A stretch of 64,000 nucleotides of DNA from Thermodesulfovibrio sp. (GTDB taxonomy: Bacteria > Nitrospirota > Thermodesulfovibrionia > Thermodesulfovibrionales > Thermodesulfovibrionaceae): contig DYFF01000007.1 in the NCBI GenBank assembly GCA_020725335.1, positions 62,001 through 126,000 of the forward strand, read 5' to 3'. Positions 1-8,195 of this stretch are shown here, piece by piece. Every line of letters begins with the position of its first letter. Position 1 is the stretch's first letter. A program made the translations under genes and the position numbers. The notes under the pieces were generated by a model that ran no database searches, was not told the DNA's origin, and saw nothing but the letters and a program-made list of their open reading frames with translations.

Positions 1-1242
1 ACGCAAGTAAAAACCCATACAATTCATTATGGTTTTATAGTGGATCCAGAAACAGATGAAAAAGTTGATGAGGTTCTTGTTTCTGTAATGAGAGCACCCA
101 ATACCTATACAAGAGAGGATGTGGTAGAGATAAATTGTCATGGTGGATATATTACTTTAAAGAGAATTCTTGATATAGTCATAAGCCAAGGTGCAAGGAT
201 TGCTGAACCAGGAGAGTTTACAAAAAGGGCTTTTTTGAGGGGTAGAATAGACCTTAGTCAGGCAGAATCAGTTATTGACATAATTAAGGCAAAAACCGAA
301 GAATCACAAAAAATAGCACTACAGCATCTGAGTGGCAAACTTTCTGAAAAGATAAATGAGTTAAGGAATGCATTAACAAGGGTTTGTGCACATGTGGAAG
401 CATACATTGATTTCCCTGAAGAAGATATTGATGGAATGACTGGAAAAGAGATTGAAGAAGAGATAATACAAATTAGCGAAGAAATAAGGAAGCTTATTGA
501 AGGATACGAAGAAGGAAAGATTTATAGAGAAGGTCTTAGAGCAGCAATAGTAGGAAAACCAAATGTGGGAAAATCATCTTTACTTAATGCTCTTTTGATG
601 AAAGACAGGGCAATAGTAACAGAAATACCAGGAACGACAAGAGATATAATTGAAGAGTATGTAAATATAAAAGGGATGCCATTAAGAATAGTAGATACGG
701 CTGGTATTAGAGAGTCTCATGACCTTGTAGAAGCAGAAGGGATAAGAAGAACTTTGAAGGCAGTAGATGAAGCAGAATTAGTGCTACTTTTACTTGATAT
801 GAGCAGAGAGATTGATAGGCTTGATATGGAAATAATTTATAAAGTAAAAGATAAAAAAGTAATAGTTGTTTTAAATAAAAAGGATATAAAAAATAAAGAT
901 TTTAACCTCCCCGATACAATTAAAGATAAGACAAAGATTGAGATTTCTGCATTGACTGGAGAAGGCATAGAAGAACTAAAAGAAGCGATATTTAATACGG
1001 CAATTTCTGGTAGATACAAACAAGAAGGTCTAATTATAACAAAACTAAGGCATAAGGTTGCCCTCGAAGGTTCCTATTTAGCACTTAAAAATGCTATTGA
1101 GAGTTTTAAAGGAGGTAAGCCCCTTGAGATTACTGCCATGTTTCTCAGAGAGGGGCTCAGTTATTTAGGTCAAATTGTAGGTGTTGTCACTACTGAAGAG
1201 ATATTAAATCTCATATTCAGTGAATTTTGTATCGGTAAATAA
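1..1242 (+). CDS. mnmE: MnmE (TrmE) tRNA-modification GTPase, 5' end missing
   Basis: Partial gene; the frame is open from base 1 and the visible part encodes 413 residues, so roughly the first 45 residues of the family length lie outside. MnmE works with MnmG to build the 5-aminomethyl-type group on the wobble uridine of certain tRNAs, using GTP and a folate-derived carbon. Visible are the end of the N-terminal folate-binding domain (HTIHYGFIV), the helical domain (PGEFTKRAFL), and the inserted G domain with G1 GKPNVGKSS, G2/G3 region EIPGTTRD and DTAGIRE, and G4 NKKD. The C-terminal FCIGK carries the invariant catalytic cysteine. The GTG at 40 is internal to the homologous region and is not the true start. 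The end faces the next gene convergently with only 4 bases between. Confidence 0.96.
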   Translation, partial: TQVKTHTIHYGFIVDPETDEKVDEVLVSVMRAPNTYTREDVVEINCHGGYITLKRILDIVISQGARIAEPGEFTKRAFLRGRIDLSQAESVIDIIKAKTEESQKIALQHLSGKLSEKINELRNALTRVCAHVEAYIDFPEEDIDGMTGKEIEEEIIQISEEIRKLIEGYEEGKIYREGLRAAIVGKPNVGKSSLLNALLMKDRAIVTEIPGTTRDIIEEYVNIKGMPLRIVDTAGIRESHDLVEAEGIRRTLKAVDEAELVLLLLDMSREIDRLDMEIIYKVKDKKVIVVLNKKDIKNKDFNLPDTIKDKTKIEISALTGEGIEELKEAIFNTAISGRYKQEGLIITKLRHKVALEGSYLALKNAIESFKGGKPLEITAMFLREGLSYLGQIVGVVTTEEILNLIFSEFCIGK

Positions 1243-1246
1243 GTAT

Positions 1247-2125
1247 TTATTTTGTGGAGTCACCAGTTTTATTACCTCCGATTAAAGCCTGACTTAACAT
1301 TTCCTGCAAAATCTTTTCATTTATTTCTACTTTATGTTTTTTCTTCAAATCTTCAATATAACTATTAAACCAGTCTTGCTGTTTTTTTGCTTTTAATTGT
1401 TCTATAAGTTGCTGTTTAATCTGTTCAAATTCAATAGGTGTGCCTTTAACGTCAGTAACTTTAAAAATGTAAAGCCCGTCTTTACGATTTACAGGCATGC
1501 TAACCTGTCCTTTTTTTAAACTAAAGGCTAAGTTTTCAATTTGGGATTCAAGCTGTCCTTTTTTAAAAAATCCCATGTCCCCACCACTTGCCTTTGTTTT
1601 ATCGTCCTTTGATAGTTCTTTTGCTATTTTTGCAAAATCTTCTCCTTTATCAACTCTTTCATATACTTTTTTTGCATCATCTTCGCTTTTTACAACAATT
1701 TGGCTAAGTCTAACCTCAGTTGGTTTGATAAATTGGTCTTTATTTTTTTCATAGTAATCCTTTGCATCTTTTTCCGTTACCTGCTGAATATTTTTTAGTT
1801 CCTGTTCAAGTAGCATATTGATGAGAGTTATTTTTTTGAATTCCTCCAATCTTCTTTTGAACTCTTCAGATTTAGCAAGTTCTTTCTTTTTTGCTTCTTC
1901 ATAGAGAACTTCTCTTTTTATTAGTTCATCCTTCAGTCTGTTAATGCCTTCAGGAGATGCAAGAAATGCTTTAGTTTGGGGTGGTAAAGTTTTAAGGTCT
2001 TCCTGCAAATCTTTTTTTGTAAGTGTTGAAGAACCTGCTTTTAGTATTACTTCATCTTTGCTCTGACTACAGGCAAAAATAAGTGTGATGGTGAATAGGA
2101 AAATAAAAAATTTGATGAATTTCAT
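1247..2125 (-). CDS. SurA/PrsA-like parvulin peptidyl-prolyl isomerase lipoprotein
   Basis: 292-residue predicted lipoprotein. The N-terminus has a hydrophobic signal with lipobox LIFAC, so Cys19 would be lipidated. A SurA_N-like helical region (about 25-130, LTKKDLQEDLKTLPPQ, INRLKDELIKREVLYEEAKK) precedes one PpiC rotamase domain (about 135-235, PTEVRLSQIVVKSEDDA, SGGDMGFFKKGQL, AFSLKKGQVS). Family knowledge: such proteins assist folding or delivery of exported and outer-membrane proteins in the periplasm. Start chosen at ATG 2125 because AGGAG lies just upstream on the minus strand. It appears monocistronic. PrsA-like versus SurA-like cannot be decided by eye; the single PpiC domain and lipobox resemble PrsA/PpiD types. 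Confidence 0.9.
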   Translation of the reverse strand: MKFIKFFIFLFTITLIFACSQSKDEVILKAGSSTLTKKDLQEDLKTLPPQTKAFLASPEGINRLKDELIKREVLYEEAKKKELAKSEEFKRRLEEFKKITLINMLLEQELKNIQQVTEKDAKDYYEKNKDQFIKPTEVRLSQIVVKSEDDAKKVYERVDKGEDFAKIAKELSKDDKTKASGGDMGFFKKGQLESQIENLAFSLKKGQVSMPVNRKDGLYIFKVTDVKGTPIEFEQIKQQLIEQLKAKKQQDWFNSYIEDLKKKHKVEINEKILQEMLSQALIGGNKTGDSTK

Positions 2126-2227
2126 TTAATATACTCCTTTCAATATAATTTTTCCTTTAATTTAACATTTAGGTAAGTATTTAGGCAAATTTAATTGAAG
2201 CTCTAAGCTCTGGTAAGGAGGTTAATA

Positions 2228-2243
2228 GGGGGCATTTGCCCCC
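2228..2243 (-). terminator. Hairpin after the small rhodanese gene
   Basis: GGGGGCA-TT-TGCCCCC, a 7-bp GC-rich hairpin starting 4 bases after the rhodanese stop codon on the minus strand. The tail on that strand is only moderately T-rich (TATTAACC), so it may be a weak intrinsic terminator or an mRNA 3'-end stabiliser. Confidence 0.55.
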
Positions 2244-2247
2244 AGAT

Positions 2248-2718
2248 TTATTCTTTTACAAACTCTGTAGCTAATCTTCCAACTTCTCTTGCAAACTCTG
2301 CTATGCCACCTTTGAATTGGAAAGCATTGGAGAACCCAATTGCTCTTAGGGCAATTGTCGCAGCAGCAGCTCTGTCACCAGTATGGCAGAGAACAGCTAT
2401 TTTTTTGTCCTTTGGAAGCTTGGCAAGATTTTCAGGTTTAAAAAGTTCATGCATAGGGATTATAAGTGAACCTTTCCAGACAGGAGCTATAAGTTTAGTT
2501 TCAGCAGGTGTTCTAATATCAAGAATCACGAAATCCTCTTTCTTCTTGATCATTTCAAGAATATCCTTAGTAGCTATTTGACATGGTCTTAGTGTAAGAA
2601 CTTCTGGTGTCATTTGAGAAAACATAGCATCAAATTTCTTTGCCATTTCTGCATCATATGCAAATGCTGAGGTCACAAATATAAATGAAGAGATTAAAAA
2701 TGAAATAAAAAGTTTCAT
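2248..2718 (-). CDS. Exported single-domain rhodanese
   Basis: 156-residue single rhodanese domain with a signal peptide (MKLFISFLISSFIFVTSAFA, cleavage expected near residue 20), so it should act in the periplasm. The catalytic cysteine is Cys111 in the loop CHTGDRA; the CH2A-like motif DIRTPAE (about 67-73) precedes it. Rhodaneses carry sulfane sulfur as a persulfide and transfer it from donors such as thiosulfate or polysulfide to an acceptor. The upstream in-frame ATG at 2790 was rejected: AGGAGG sits 8 bases before ATG 2718 and the signal peptide starts there. It is divergent from the three-domain rhodanese at 2895, with a shared control region. The physiological sulfur donor is unknown. 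Confidence 0.88.
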   Translation of the reverse strand: MKLFISFLISSFIFVTSAFAYDAEMAKKFDAMFSQMTPEVLTLRPCQIATKDILEMIKKKEDFVILDIRTPAETKLIAPVWKGSLIIPMHELFKPENLAKLPKDKKIAVLCHTGDRAAAATIALRAIGFSNAFQFKGGIAEFAREVGRLATEFVKE

Positions 2719-2770
2719 TTTAACATCCTCCTGCATAGAATATTTTCTGCAAAGCAGAATACTATATAGG

Positions 2771-2807
2771 AGTATATAAGATAATATCACCTTTCGTCAA
2801 GACGAAA
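2771..2807 (-). promoter_or_regulatory. Promoter of small rhodanese gene with overlapping palindrome
   Basis: On the minus strand, TTGACG (2800-2795) and TATACT (2776-2771) are separated by 18 bp. The -35 lies inside the dyad TTTCGTC-AA-GACGAAA (2792-2807, 7-bp arms), a plausible operator. The resulting leader carries a further hairpin, TTCTGC-AAA-GCAGAA (2745-2759). Confidence 0.55.
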
Positions 2808-2843
2808 TTATTATATATTTAGGGGCTAATGGGTATATACCTA

Positions 2844-2872
2844 TTGACAAAATCTATTAATAAGGGTACAAT
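2844..2872 (+). promoter_or_regulatory. Sigma-70-type promoter for the three-domain rhodanese
   Basis: Perfect -35 TTGACA (2844-2849) and -10 TACAAT (2867-2872) with 17-bp spacing. Transcription would start near 2879, followed by GGAGGTG and ATG 2895. This looks like one of the strongest promoters in the window. Confidence 0.75.
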
Positions 2873-2894
2873 TATAGAAAAAAGGAGGTGCTTT

Positions 2895-4250
2895 ATGAGT
2901 AAAAAGCGAAAAGGCTTAGCTTTAATTGTGTTTATTTCGATTTTAGCCCTTGCTCTTGTAGCCTCTCAGGGTATATCTCAACAAAAGCCTATCATAGCTA
3001 AAGGTTGTTCTCTTCCAGGTTGTCATACTGCTAAACAAGGAGAGTTATGGGGAAATGTTAAGACTGTATCTGGAAAGGCTGAAATGATTCAAATTGACAC
3101 AGGTGCTCTGTGGACAGTTAAGTTTGACGATAAGACCAAAGTTAAAAACTGGAATCAACCTCTTAACAAATTACCAAAAGAAAAAGAGATTTCTATTAAC
3201 TATGTTGAGAAGAACGGAGAATTTTATGCAACATTTATCAATGTAAAGCCTCCGGTTGCTGTTGATCCAGCTAAGGTAGTTAAAGTGGCTGAAATGAAGA
3301 AAATTTGGGATGAAAAGAAGGCACTCATTATTGACTGTAGACCAGCTGGAAGATACAACGAAGGGCACATACCTGGTTCAATTCACATATGGTTTGCAGA
3401 ATTTGACAAACATATTGATAAACTTCCACAGGATAAAAATCAACTTATAGTCTACTACTGTCAGGGACCTACTTGAGCTCTCACACCTTCATCTGCTCGT
3501 AGAGCAGAAGCACTTGGTTACACCAATGTAAAGCAGTTTGTTGATGGTCTTCCTGAATGGAAAAAACAGGGATATCCAGTAGCATCAACAGTTAAGTATT
3601 TACAGGAGCTTATTAGCAAAGACATACCTCATGTTTTAGTTGATGTAAGACCAAAAGATCAAGCAGAAAAGGAACATATCAAAGGCGCTGTTAATATACC
3701 CCTTGATGAACTTGCTAAAGCACAGAAACTTTTCCCAAAGCAGAAAAATGCACCAATAATAATTTATTGTACAAAAGATAATCTTTCTCTTAAAGCCTTT
3801 GATACTATTAGAAAATGGGGATATACTAATACTTCCTATCTCGTGGGTGGAATAGAATCATGGAAAAAAGCTGGTGGAGAAGTTCTTTCTGGACAACTTC
3901 AGAAGAAAATTGTTTATGTGCCAAAGCCCAAACCTGGAACAATTGGGGTGGAGGAATTCAAGAAAATTACTGGAAAGAAACTTCCACCAAACGTGATTAT
4001 TCTTGATGTAAGAGACCCTGAGGAAACGCAGATGGGAGTAATTAAGGGTTCTAAAAACATACCAGTAAATGAGCTTAAGGACAGACTCAATGAACTTCCA
4101 AAGGATAAAGAAATAGTTGTTCATTGTGCTACTGGAATGAGAGCAGAAATGGCTTATAATATTCTTAAAGAAGCCGGCTATAACGTAAAATTCCTTGATG
4201 CGAGCATCCAAATTAAAAAAGGCGGGAAATATACAATAACAGAGAATTAA
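2895..4250 (+). CDS. Exported three-domain rhodanese with in-frame UGA (candidate selenoprotein)
   Basis: Read through TGA 3474-3476 this gene encodes 451 residues; without readthrough it stops after residue 193. A signal/anchor segment (about 7-28) is followed by CSLPGCH (Cys38, Cys43, His44), a CX4CH motif that could bind haem c, and a beta-rich region to about 120. Rhodanese domain 1 (about 130-230) has Cys189 in YYCQGPT directly before UGA codon 194, giving CX4U if the UGA is selenocysteine. Domain 2 (about 235-330) has Cys292 (IIYCTKDN) and domain 3 (about 345-435) has Cys411 (VVHCATGMRAE). No other stop occurs in this frame to 4250, and domain-like protein sequence resumes directly after the UGA. 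Start ATG 2895 follows GGAGGTG; the earlier ATG 2829 lies upstream of the -35 box. Alternatives are a nonsense mutation or a base-call error. Confidence 0.72.
3492..3508 (+). promoter_or_regulatory. SECIS-like hairpin downstream of the in-frame UGA
   Basis: TCTGCTC-GTA-GAGCAGA forms a perfect 7-bp stem with loop GTA. Its loop starts 22 nt after the UGA at 3474-3476. A short hairpin inside the coding region, just downstream of the UGA, with a G at the start of the apical loop, is what bacterial SelB-dependent recoding signals look like. Functional recoding is inferred, not shown. Confidence 0.6.
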
Positions 4251-4257
4251 ATTCTAT

Positions 4258-4279
4258 AAGGGGGCTTTATGCCCCCTTT
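4258..4279 (+). terminator. Intrinsic terminator after the three-domain rhodanese
   Basis: AAGGGGGC-TTTAT-GCCCCCTT, an 8-bp stem starting 7 bases after the stop codon and followed by TTCTCTGTT. It separates the rhodanese transcript from the cytochrome gene, whose -10 box lies only 7 bases downstream. Confidence 0.75.
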
Positions 4280-4285
4280 CTCTGT

Positions 4286-4291
4286 TATAAT
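4286..4291 (+). promoter_or_regulatory. TATAAT box abutting the multiheme cytochrome start
   Basis: A consensus -10 TATAAT lies 5 bases before ATG 4297 and no ribosome binding site is present between them. Transcription from it would begin at or near the A of the ATG, suggesting a leaderless mRNA. No convincing -35 is seen; that position falls in the preceding terminator. Confidence 0.45.
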
Positions 4292-4296
4292 TTTTA

Positions 4297-6195
4297 ATGC
4301 CCTTCAAACTTGGCAAAATTAGTGACCTTGCAACACCTCTTACTATATTAATCTTTTCCATCCAGTTCTTTTTGGTATTAGGATACTTTGGTTACGGATA
4401 CTATATGGATTCTTCTGAAAGTTGTATAAATTGCCACGGCTCAAAGGAGAAGATGAATGAACTTGGCTATCCCCAATTTTACATTACCCTTGATGAAGTT
4501 AGAAAGGCTACAGGTCATAAAACAGTTCAGTGTAGAGACTGTCACTTGGGTAATGGTAGGACTTCTGATAAGGACAAGGCTCACAAAGGAATGTTAAAGG
4601 CTATTTTTGTAGATGAAAATGCTGAGCCAGTGGAGAGAAATAAAGTTTACAGCAAAGAAGACATAGAGTTAAACAGAATAAGACCGAGTGGGGAAAATTC
4701 TCTTTTTGAACTTCTTCCTAAGCAAAGAGAAAATGAGGGATTTTATTTACACACTCAAGTGAGAAATATACTTTGGCACGACAGAGACCCTTATACTTTT
4801 AACTTTGACCCTAAAATATCTGAGAAGACCTGTGGTAAAAGAGGGTGCCATTCTGAAGAGTTAAAACAGTTCAGAAGCACAATAATGGGAATTAACTATC
4901 GTCAAAGAACTATGAGAACTTGGCTTGAGCCATATGGACCTCATAATTGCGGACCTTCTTTTGCTGATTTGCCACCAGAAGAGATACTTAAGAGTGCTGG
5001 TTTCGATTTTACAAATACTGAAAAAATAAGAAAAGAGATAAATATACCTTTTACAAATCAGCAGGCAATTACAAAACAAAGACTCTGTAATGTATGCCAT
5101 GCAAGTTGTCTTGACTGTCATTATGCACCAAACAAAGAAAAGGGTACACACGCATTCATAAAAGTTCCAGATTCATACAGTTGCATGGGAAGAGGTAGAG
5201 GAAATTCAGTTTGTCACACAGGTTCTGGGCATTCAAGAAGGGGAGAAACATATATTGGAAAGTTTTATTCAATTCCTCAGGGAAGAAAGCCTGATATTCA
5301 CTTTACAAAGGGAATTCAATGTGTAGAATGCCATCCAACAGGAAAAAAAGGCATGGGAGATATGCAAAGGAAAGCAACATGTGGAGATTGCCATGTTGAA
5401 ATAGAGAAAGCTCATGCAAATTCAATTCATAAAAATCTTACCTGTGCAGCATGTCATGTTACAGAGGCAAGCGGATATCAGATTACCATCTGGGGTAAAG
5501 GATATATTGGAGAGAATCCAAATCCTTTTAAGAAATACTCCCTCTATTATGGAATTCAAAAACCTCTCATATTAATGAAGGATCAGAAAGGCATTTGGTT
5601 CCCTGTAAAAATTTTTCCTCATAGTGTAGGAAATTTTCAGAGAGACATACCACCGTCAGGATTAAAATTCAGATGGCTTAATGGAGAGACAAGAGATATG
5701 TATGCTATCTTGGGTACTTTTGATGGACTTCCTTCAAGCAATAAACATCTCCTATGGCTTCAGATTGAAGAGGTTGCCCATCCTTTTGGAAAAGTAAGAG
5801 GTTGTAAAAGTTGCCACAGTAGAAGACAAGTTTCCGTATCTACATGGAAGTATGAAGACATACAGGGTGCAGAACCATTTAAAGGTGGGTATAAAATAGT
5901 GGCTGATGAAAAGAGACTTCAGTTAAAAGACTTCTGGCACACTGAGATTAAGGTGCAGCAAGGATTTGAGATTTCTGATTTTGCTTCTTGGATTTATCTG
6001 ACTGATAAATGGACTGTTGAAGGTGATTTCAGTATAAAGGTTGATACAAAAAAATATAAAAAGTATGAGAAGCTTTATCGGGAGAATCTTGAAAGAATCA
6101 AGAAGCTTAAAAATAAACATAAGGATTCTCCTGAGTTATTGAAAAAAATAAGAGGTATTATCATCCATAATCCTGATCAAAAAATAAGTGGCTAA
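4297..6195 (+). CDS. Membrane-anchored multiheme cytochrome c
   Basis: 632 residues. One N-terminal membrane segment (about 12-36) anchors a large periplasmic domain. Eight canonical CXXCH haem sites are visible: CINCH, CRDCH, CNVCH, CLDCH, CVECH, CGDCH, CAACH, CKSCH. In addition there is a CX4CH (CGKRGCH) and a possible CX9CH (CMGRGRGNSVCH), so eight to ten haems are likely. It should move electrons between the quinone pool or cyt b complex and a periplasmic redox partner. I do not recognise a named enzyme family. It could be a reductase or a pure electron carrier. It lies convergent to the transporter at 6196 with no gap and close to the Rieske/cytochrome b operon, which has no cytochrome c1 or f of its own. 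The start is supported by the membrane anchor; the mRNA may be leaderless. Confidence 0.85.
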   Translation: MPFKLGKISDLATPLTILIFSIQFFLVLGYFGYGYYMDSSESCINCHGSKEKMNELGYPQFYITLDEVRKATGHKTVQCRDCHLGNGRTSDKDKAHKGMLKAIFVDENAEPVERNKVYSKEDIELNRIRPSGENSLFELLPKQRENEGFYLHTQVRNILWHDRDPYTFNFDPKISEKTCGKRGCHSEELKQFRSTIMGINYRQRTMRTWLEPYGPHNCGPSFADLPPEEILKSAGFDFTNTEKIRKEINIPFTNQQAITKQRLCNVCHASCLDCHYAPNKEKGTHAFIKVPDSYSCMGRGRGNSVCHTGSGHSRRGETYIGKFYSIPQGRKPDIHFTKGIQCVECHPTGKKGMGDMQRKATCGDCHVEIEKAHANSIHKNLTCAACHVTEASGYQITIWGKGYIGENPNPFKKYSLYYGIQKPLILMKDQKGIWFPVKIFPHSVGNFQRDIPPSGLKFRWLNGETRDMYAILGTFDGLPSSNKHLLWLQIEEVAHPFGKVRGCKSCHSRRQVSVSTWKYEDIQGAEPFKGGYKIVADEKRLQLKDFWHTEIKVQQGFEISDFASWIYLTDKWTVEGDFSIKVDTKKYKKYEKLYRENLERIKKLKNKHKDSPELLKKIRGIIIHNPDQKISG

Positions 6196-7143
6196 TTATT
6201 CTTCCACACATATCTGTCTTTTTGAGACTGCATGAATTGTTTTAAGCGTTACAATGCCTATTATAGTAGTGGTAATTGCCAAGGCAATTAATGTTAGGAG
6301 TTTATAAAATGCTAAACCAGTCATTTGATATCTCATAGCAATAGCTATGGTAATTGCATCAAGAGGGAAGGTATATGCCCACCAAGAGATATAAAATTTG
6401 AGATTGATAAATTTTTTTATCAGAGCAAATAGAACTATACATAAAAATAGAGCAAAATAAAAAAGTAAGTTACCCAAAGTGTCTATGGAACCAATAATTT
6501 TTGTGTAAGATATGAATCCAATTGCAGGTGGGGCAATAAGAATGAAAAAAGTTGGATAAAGTCTATCAGGCAAGGGGTTGTGAAATATAAATCTATAGAA
6601 GACGATTGTAAACAGGCATATCCAAAATATGATTCCAACGCTAAAGAAAAACCAAGATAAATCAACTGAGTAATTAATTCCCTGTATTGGTATTATTATT
6701 GTTCCTACTACAGGAATAAACCATGCAGGATTAATCATTTCAATCTTAAACTCTTTGTTTATCCAATAAATTAAAATTCTTACAAGGAATATAAAGTGTA
6801 GAATTGTGCCACAAAACCACATGAAAAATGATATTGATTGATTTATCGAGTCATAAGCAATGGAAAGCAATAAAAGAGATATCGATATTGTCGGAAAGAA
6901 ACTTGATTTAATAGGATGATGGAATTCTTCTTTTACTTGACTTGAGTATTTAATAATTTTTATTAAGTATAAAATTACAAAAAGCCAAAATATTACACTT
7001 GCAACATAGGTAAGTCCAACTCCTATTAACTTTAATGTTTCTCCTAAAAATGATGTCCTCATGTAAGCGATTGCAAGACCTGTTAAACCCATAATTACAG
7101 CAAAAAATGAAATCGGGAAATTTTTAATCCTGCTGTTTTCCAC
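6196..7143 (-). CDS. TDT-family (TehA/SLAC1-like) anion or dicarboxylate transporter
   Basis: 315 residues with about ten hydrophobic membrane helices. Motifs FPISFFAVIMGLTG, NPAWFIPVVGT, PLPDRLYPTFFILIAPPA and WWAYTFPLDA match the tellurite-resistance/C4-dicarboxylate transporter family that includes TehA, Mae1, the Ssu1 sulfite pump and plant SLAC1 channels. The substrate cannot be read from sequence. In a sulfur-respiring context with a Rieske/cytochrome b operon just upstream on the same strand, sulfite or another small anion is an attractive but unproven guess. A CCTCC (AGGAGG on the coding strand) lies just upstream of ATG 7143. It may be cotranscribed with the cytochrome b genes 51 bases upstream. 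Confidence 0.82.
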   Translation of the reverse strand: MENSRIKNFPISFFAVIMGLTGLAIAYMRTSFLGETLKLIGVGLTYVASVIFWLFVILYLIKIIKYSSQVKEEFHHPIKSSFFPTISISLLLLSIAYDSINQSISFFMWFCGTILHFIFLVRILIYWINKEFKIEMINPAWFIPVVGTIIIPIQGINYSVDLSWFFFSVGIIFWICLFTIVFYRFIFHNPLPDRLYPTFFILIAPPAIGFISYTKIIGSIDTLGNLLFYFALFLCIVLFALIKKFINLKFYISWWAYTFPLDAITIAIAMRYQMTGLAFYKLLTLIALAITTTIIGIVTLKTIHAVSKRQICVEE

Positions 7144-7194
7144 ATACCCCTCCTTTTTTCATTTTTTATGATTTTTTTATACCTCCTATGGCTA

Positions 7195-7554
7195 TTAAGA
7201 GATAGCTTCAATAATGGTAGCAATTAGAAATATTAAAAGAAATGTGAAGGCTATCAAAGCTGTAAATTTCCAGCCTATTTTTTTATCAATCCATGGAACT
7301 AAAATTAGAAAGGATACTATGCTTAATGGAACTAAAACTCCACCAATAAAAACTGTATCGGCAGAGAAATACCTTAATAACCAGAAAAGCCAGAGATAAT
7401 ACCACTCTGGTCTTGGCTGATAGGCAACAAGTAAATCAATTTCTCTACCAATGAGAGGTGGGAAAATAAAAGTTAGAATTAGTATCAACTCAAAAGTCAG
7501 AATAGCAAAAAATAAAATCTCAATCAAATAATCTGGATAAAATTTCTTTTTCAT
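7195..7554 (-). CDS. Cytochrome b subunit IV-like protein (C-terminal half of cyt b)
   Basis: 119 residues with three predicted membrane helices. It carries the PEWYYLWLFWLLRYF stretch, containing the PEWY motif of the quinol-oxidation site in cytochrome bc complexes. The protein corresponds to subunit IV of cytochrome b6f, that is, the C-terminal helices of mitochondrial-type cytochrome b. With the b6-like protein encoded immediately upstream (4-base overlap) it completes the quinol-oxidising membrane core. It is third in the operon Rieske - b6 - subunit IV. At 119 residues it is shorter than the roughly 160 of cyanobacterial subunit IV. Confidence 0.9.
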   Translation of the reverse strand: MKKKFYPDYLIEILFFAILTFELILILTFIFPPLIGREIDLLVAYQPRPEWYYLWLFWLLRYFSADTVFIGGVLVPLSIVSFLILVPWIDKKIGWKFTALIAFTFLLIFLIATIIEAIS

Positions 7555-8195
7555 AGAGGTTTCGATATCCCAAGTTTTTTAATCATGTGGAAATGTGCCC
7601 ATAGTAGAAGAATGATAATACTTGGAAACCACAATACATGAAAACTGTAAAATCTTGAAAGCGTAACCCCAGATACTTCATAGTTACCTCTTATAATTAG
7701 CAGTATGGTTTCTCCTACAAAAGGTATACTACCTGCTATGTTTGTTCCAACTACTGTAGCCCAATATGCCTTTTGATCCCAAGGAAGTAGATATCCTGTA
7801 AAACCCTCAAGCATTATTATTAAGAAGACTAAAACACCTACAACCCAATTAAGCTCTCTTGGTGGTCGATAACTTTTAGTTACAAAAACCCTGATTGAAT
7901 GAAAAATTATGCTCACAATTAATACATTAGCAGACCATTTATGTATACCCCTTATCAGTTTTCCTAAGGGTACTTCTTCTTGGATTCTCAATATGCTTTG
8001 ATATGCTTCTTTTTCAGAAGGTATATAATGCAATGATAGAAACAAACCTGATATGAAGCAAAAAAGAAAAGCTGAGAAAGCTATTCCACCAAAACAGTAA
8101 AAGTAACTAATACCTTCGGGAATATCTCTATCAAAAATTCCTCTATGAACAGTTTTAAGTCTAAACCTGTCAAGAAACCAATCAATAATATTCAT
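7551..8195 (-). CDS. Cytochrome b6-like dihaem cytochrome b
   Basis: 214 residues, four transmembrane helices. Haem-b ligands are visible as a HX13H pair (GIHKWSANVLIVSIIFH) and a HX14H pair ending AHFH in the fourth helix, the b6f-like spacing. The Qo-region stretch GFTGYLLPWDQKAYWA is conserved. It transfers quinol electrons across the membrane between the two b haems. It overlaps both neighbours by 4 bases (Rieske upstream, subunit IV downstream), so translation is probably coupled. No cytochrome c1, f or other c-type subunit is in the operon; the multiheme protein at 4297 is a candidate partner by proximity only. Confidence 0.93.
   Translation of the reverse strand: MNIIDWFLDRFRLKTVHRGIFDRDIPEGISYFYCFGGIAFSAFLFCFISGLFLSLHYIPSEKEAYQSILRIQEEVPLGKLIRGIHKWSANVLIVSIIFHSIRVFVTKSYRPPRELNWVVGVLVFLIIMLEGFTGYLLPWDQKAYWATVVGTNIAGSIPFVGETILLIIRGNYEVSGVTLSRFYSFHVLWFPSIIILLLWAHFHMIKKLGISKPL

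Noticed and set aside
2829-3476. ATG 2829 as start and TGA 3476 as true end of a 215-residue protein
   Set aside because: ATG 2829 is upstream of the -35 box and lacks a ribosome binding site. The sequence after the TGA continues the same rhodanese domain and two more in frame.
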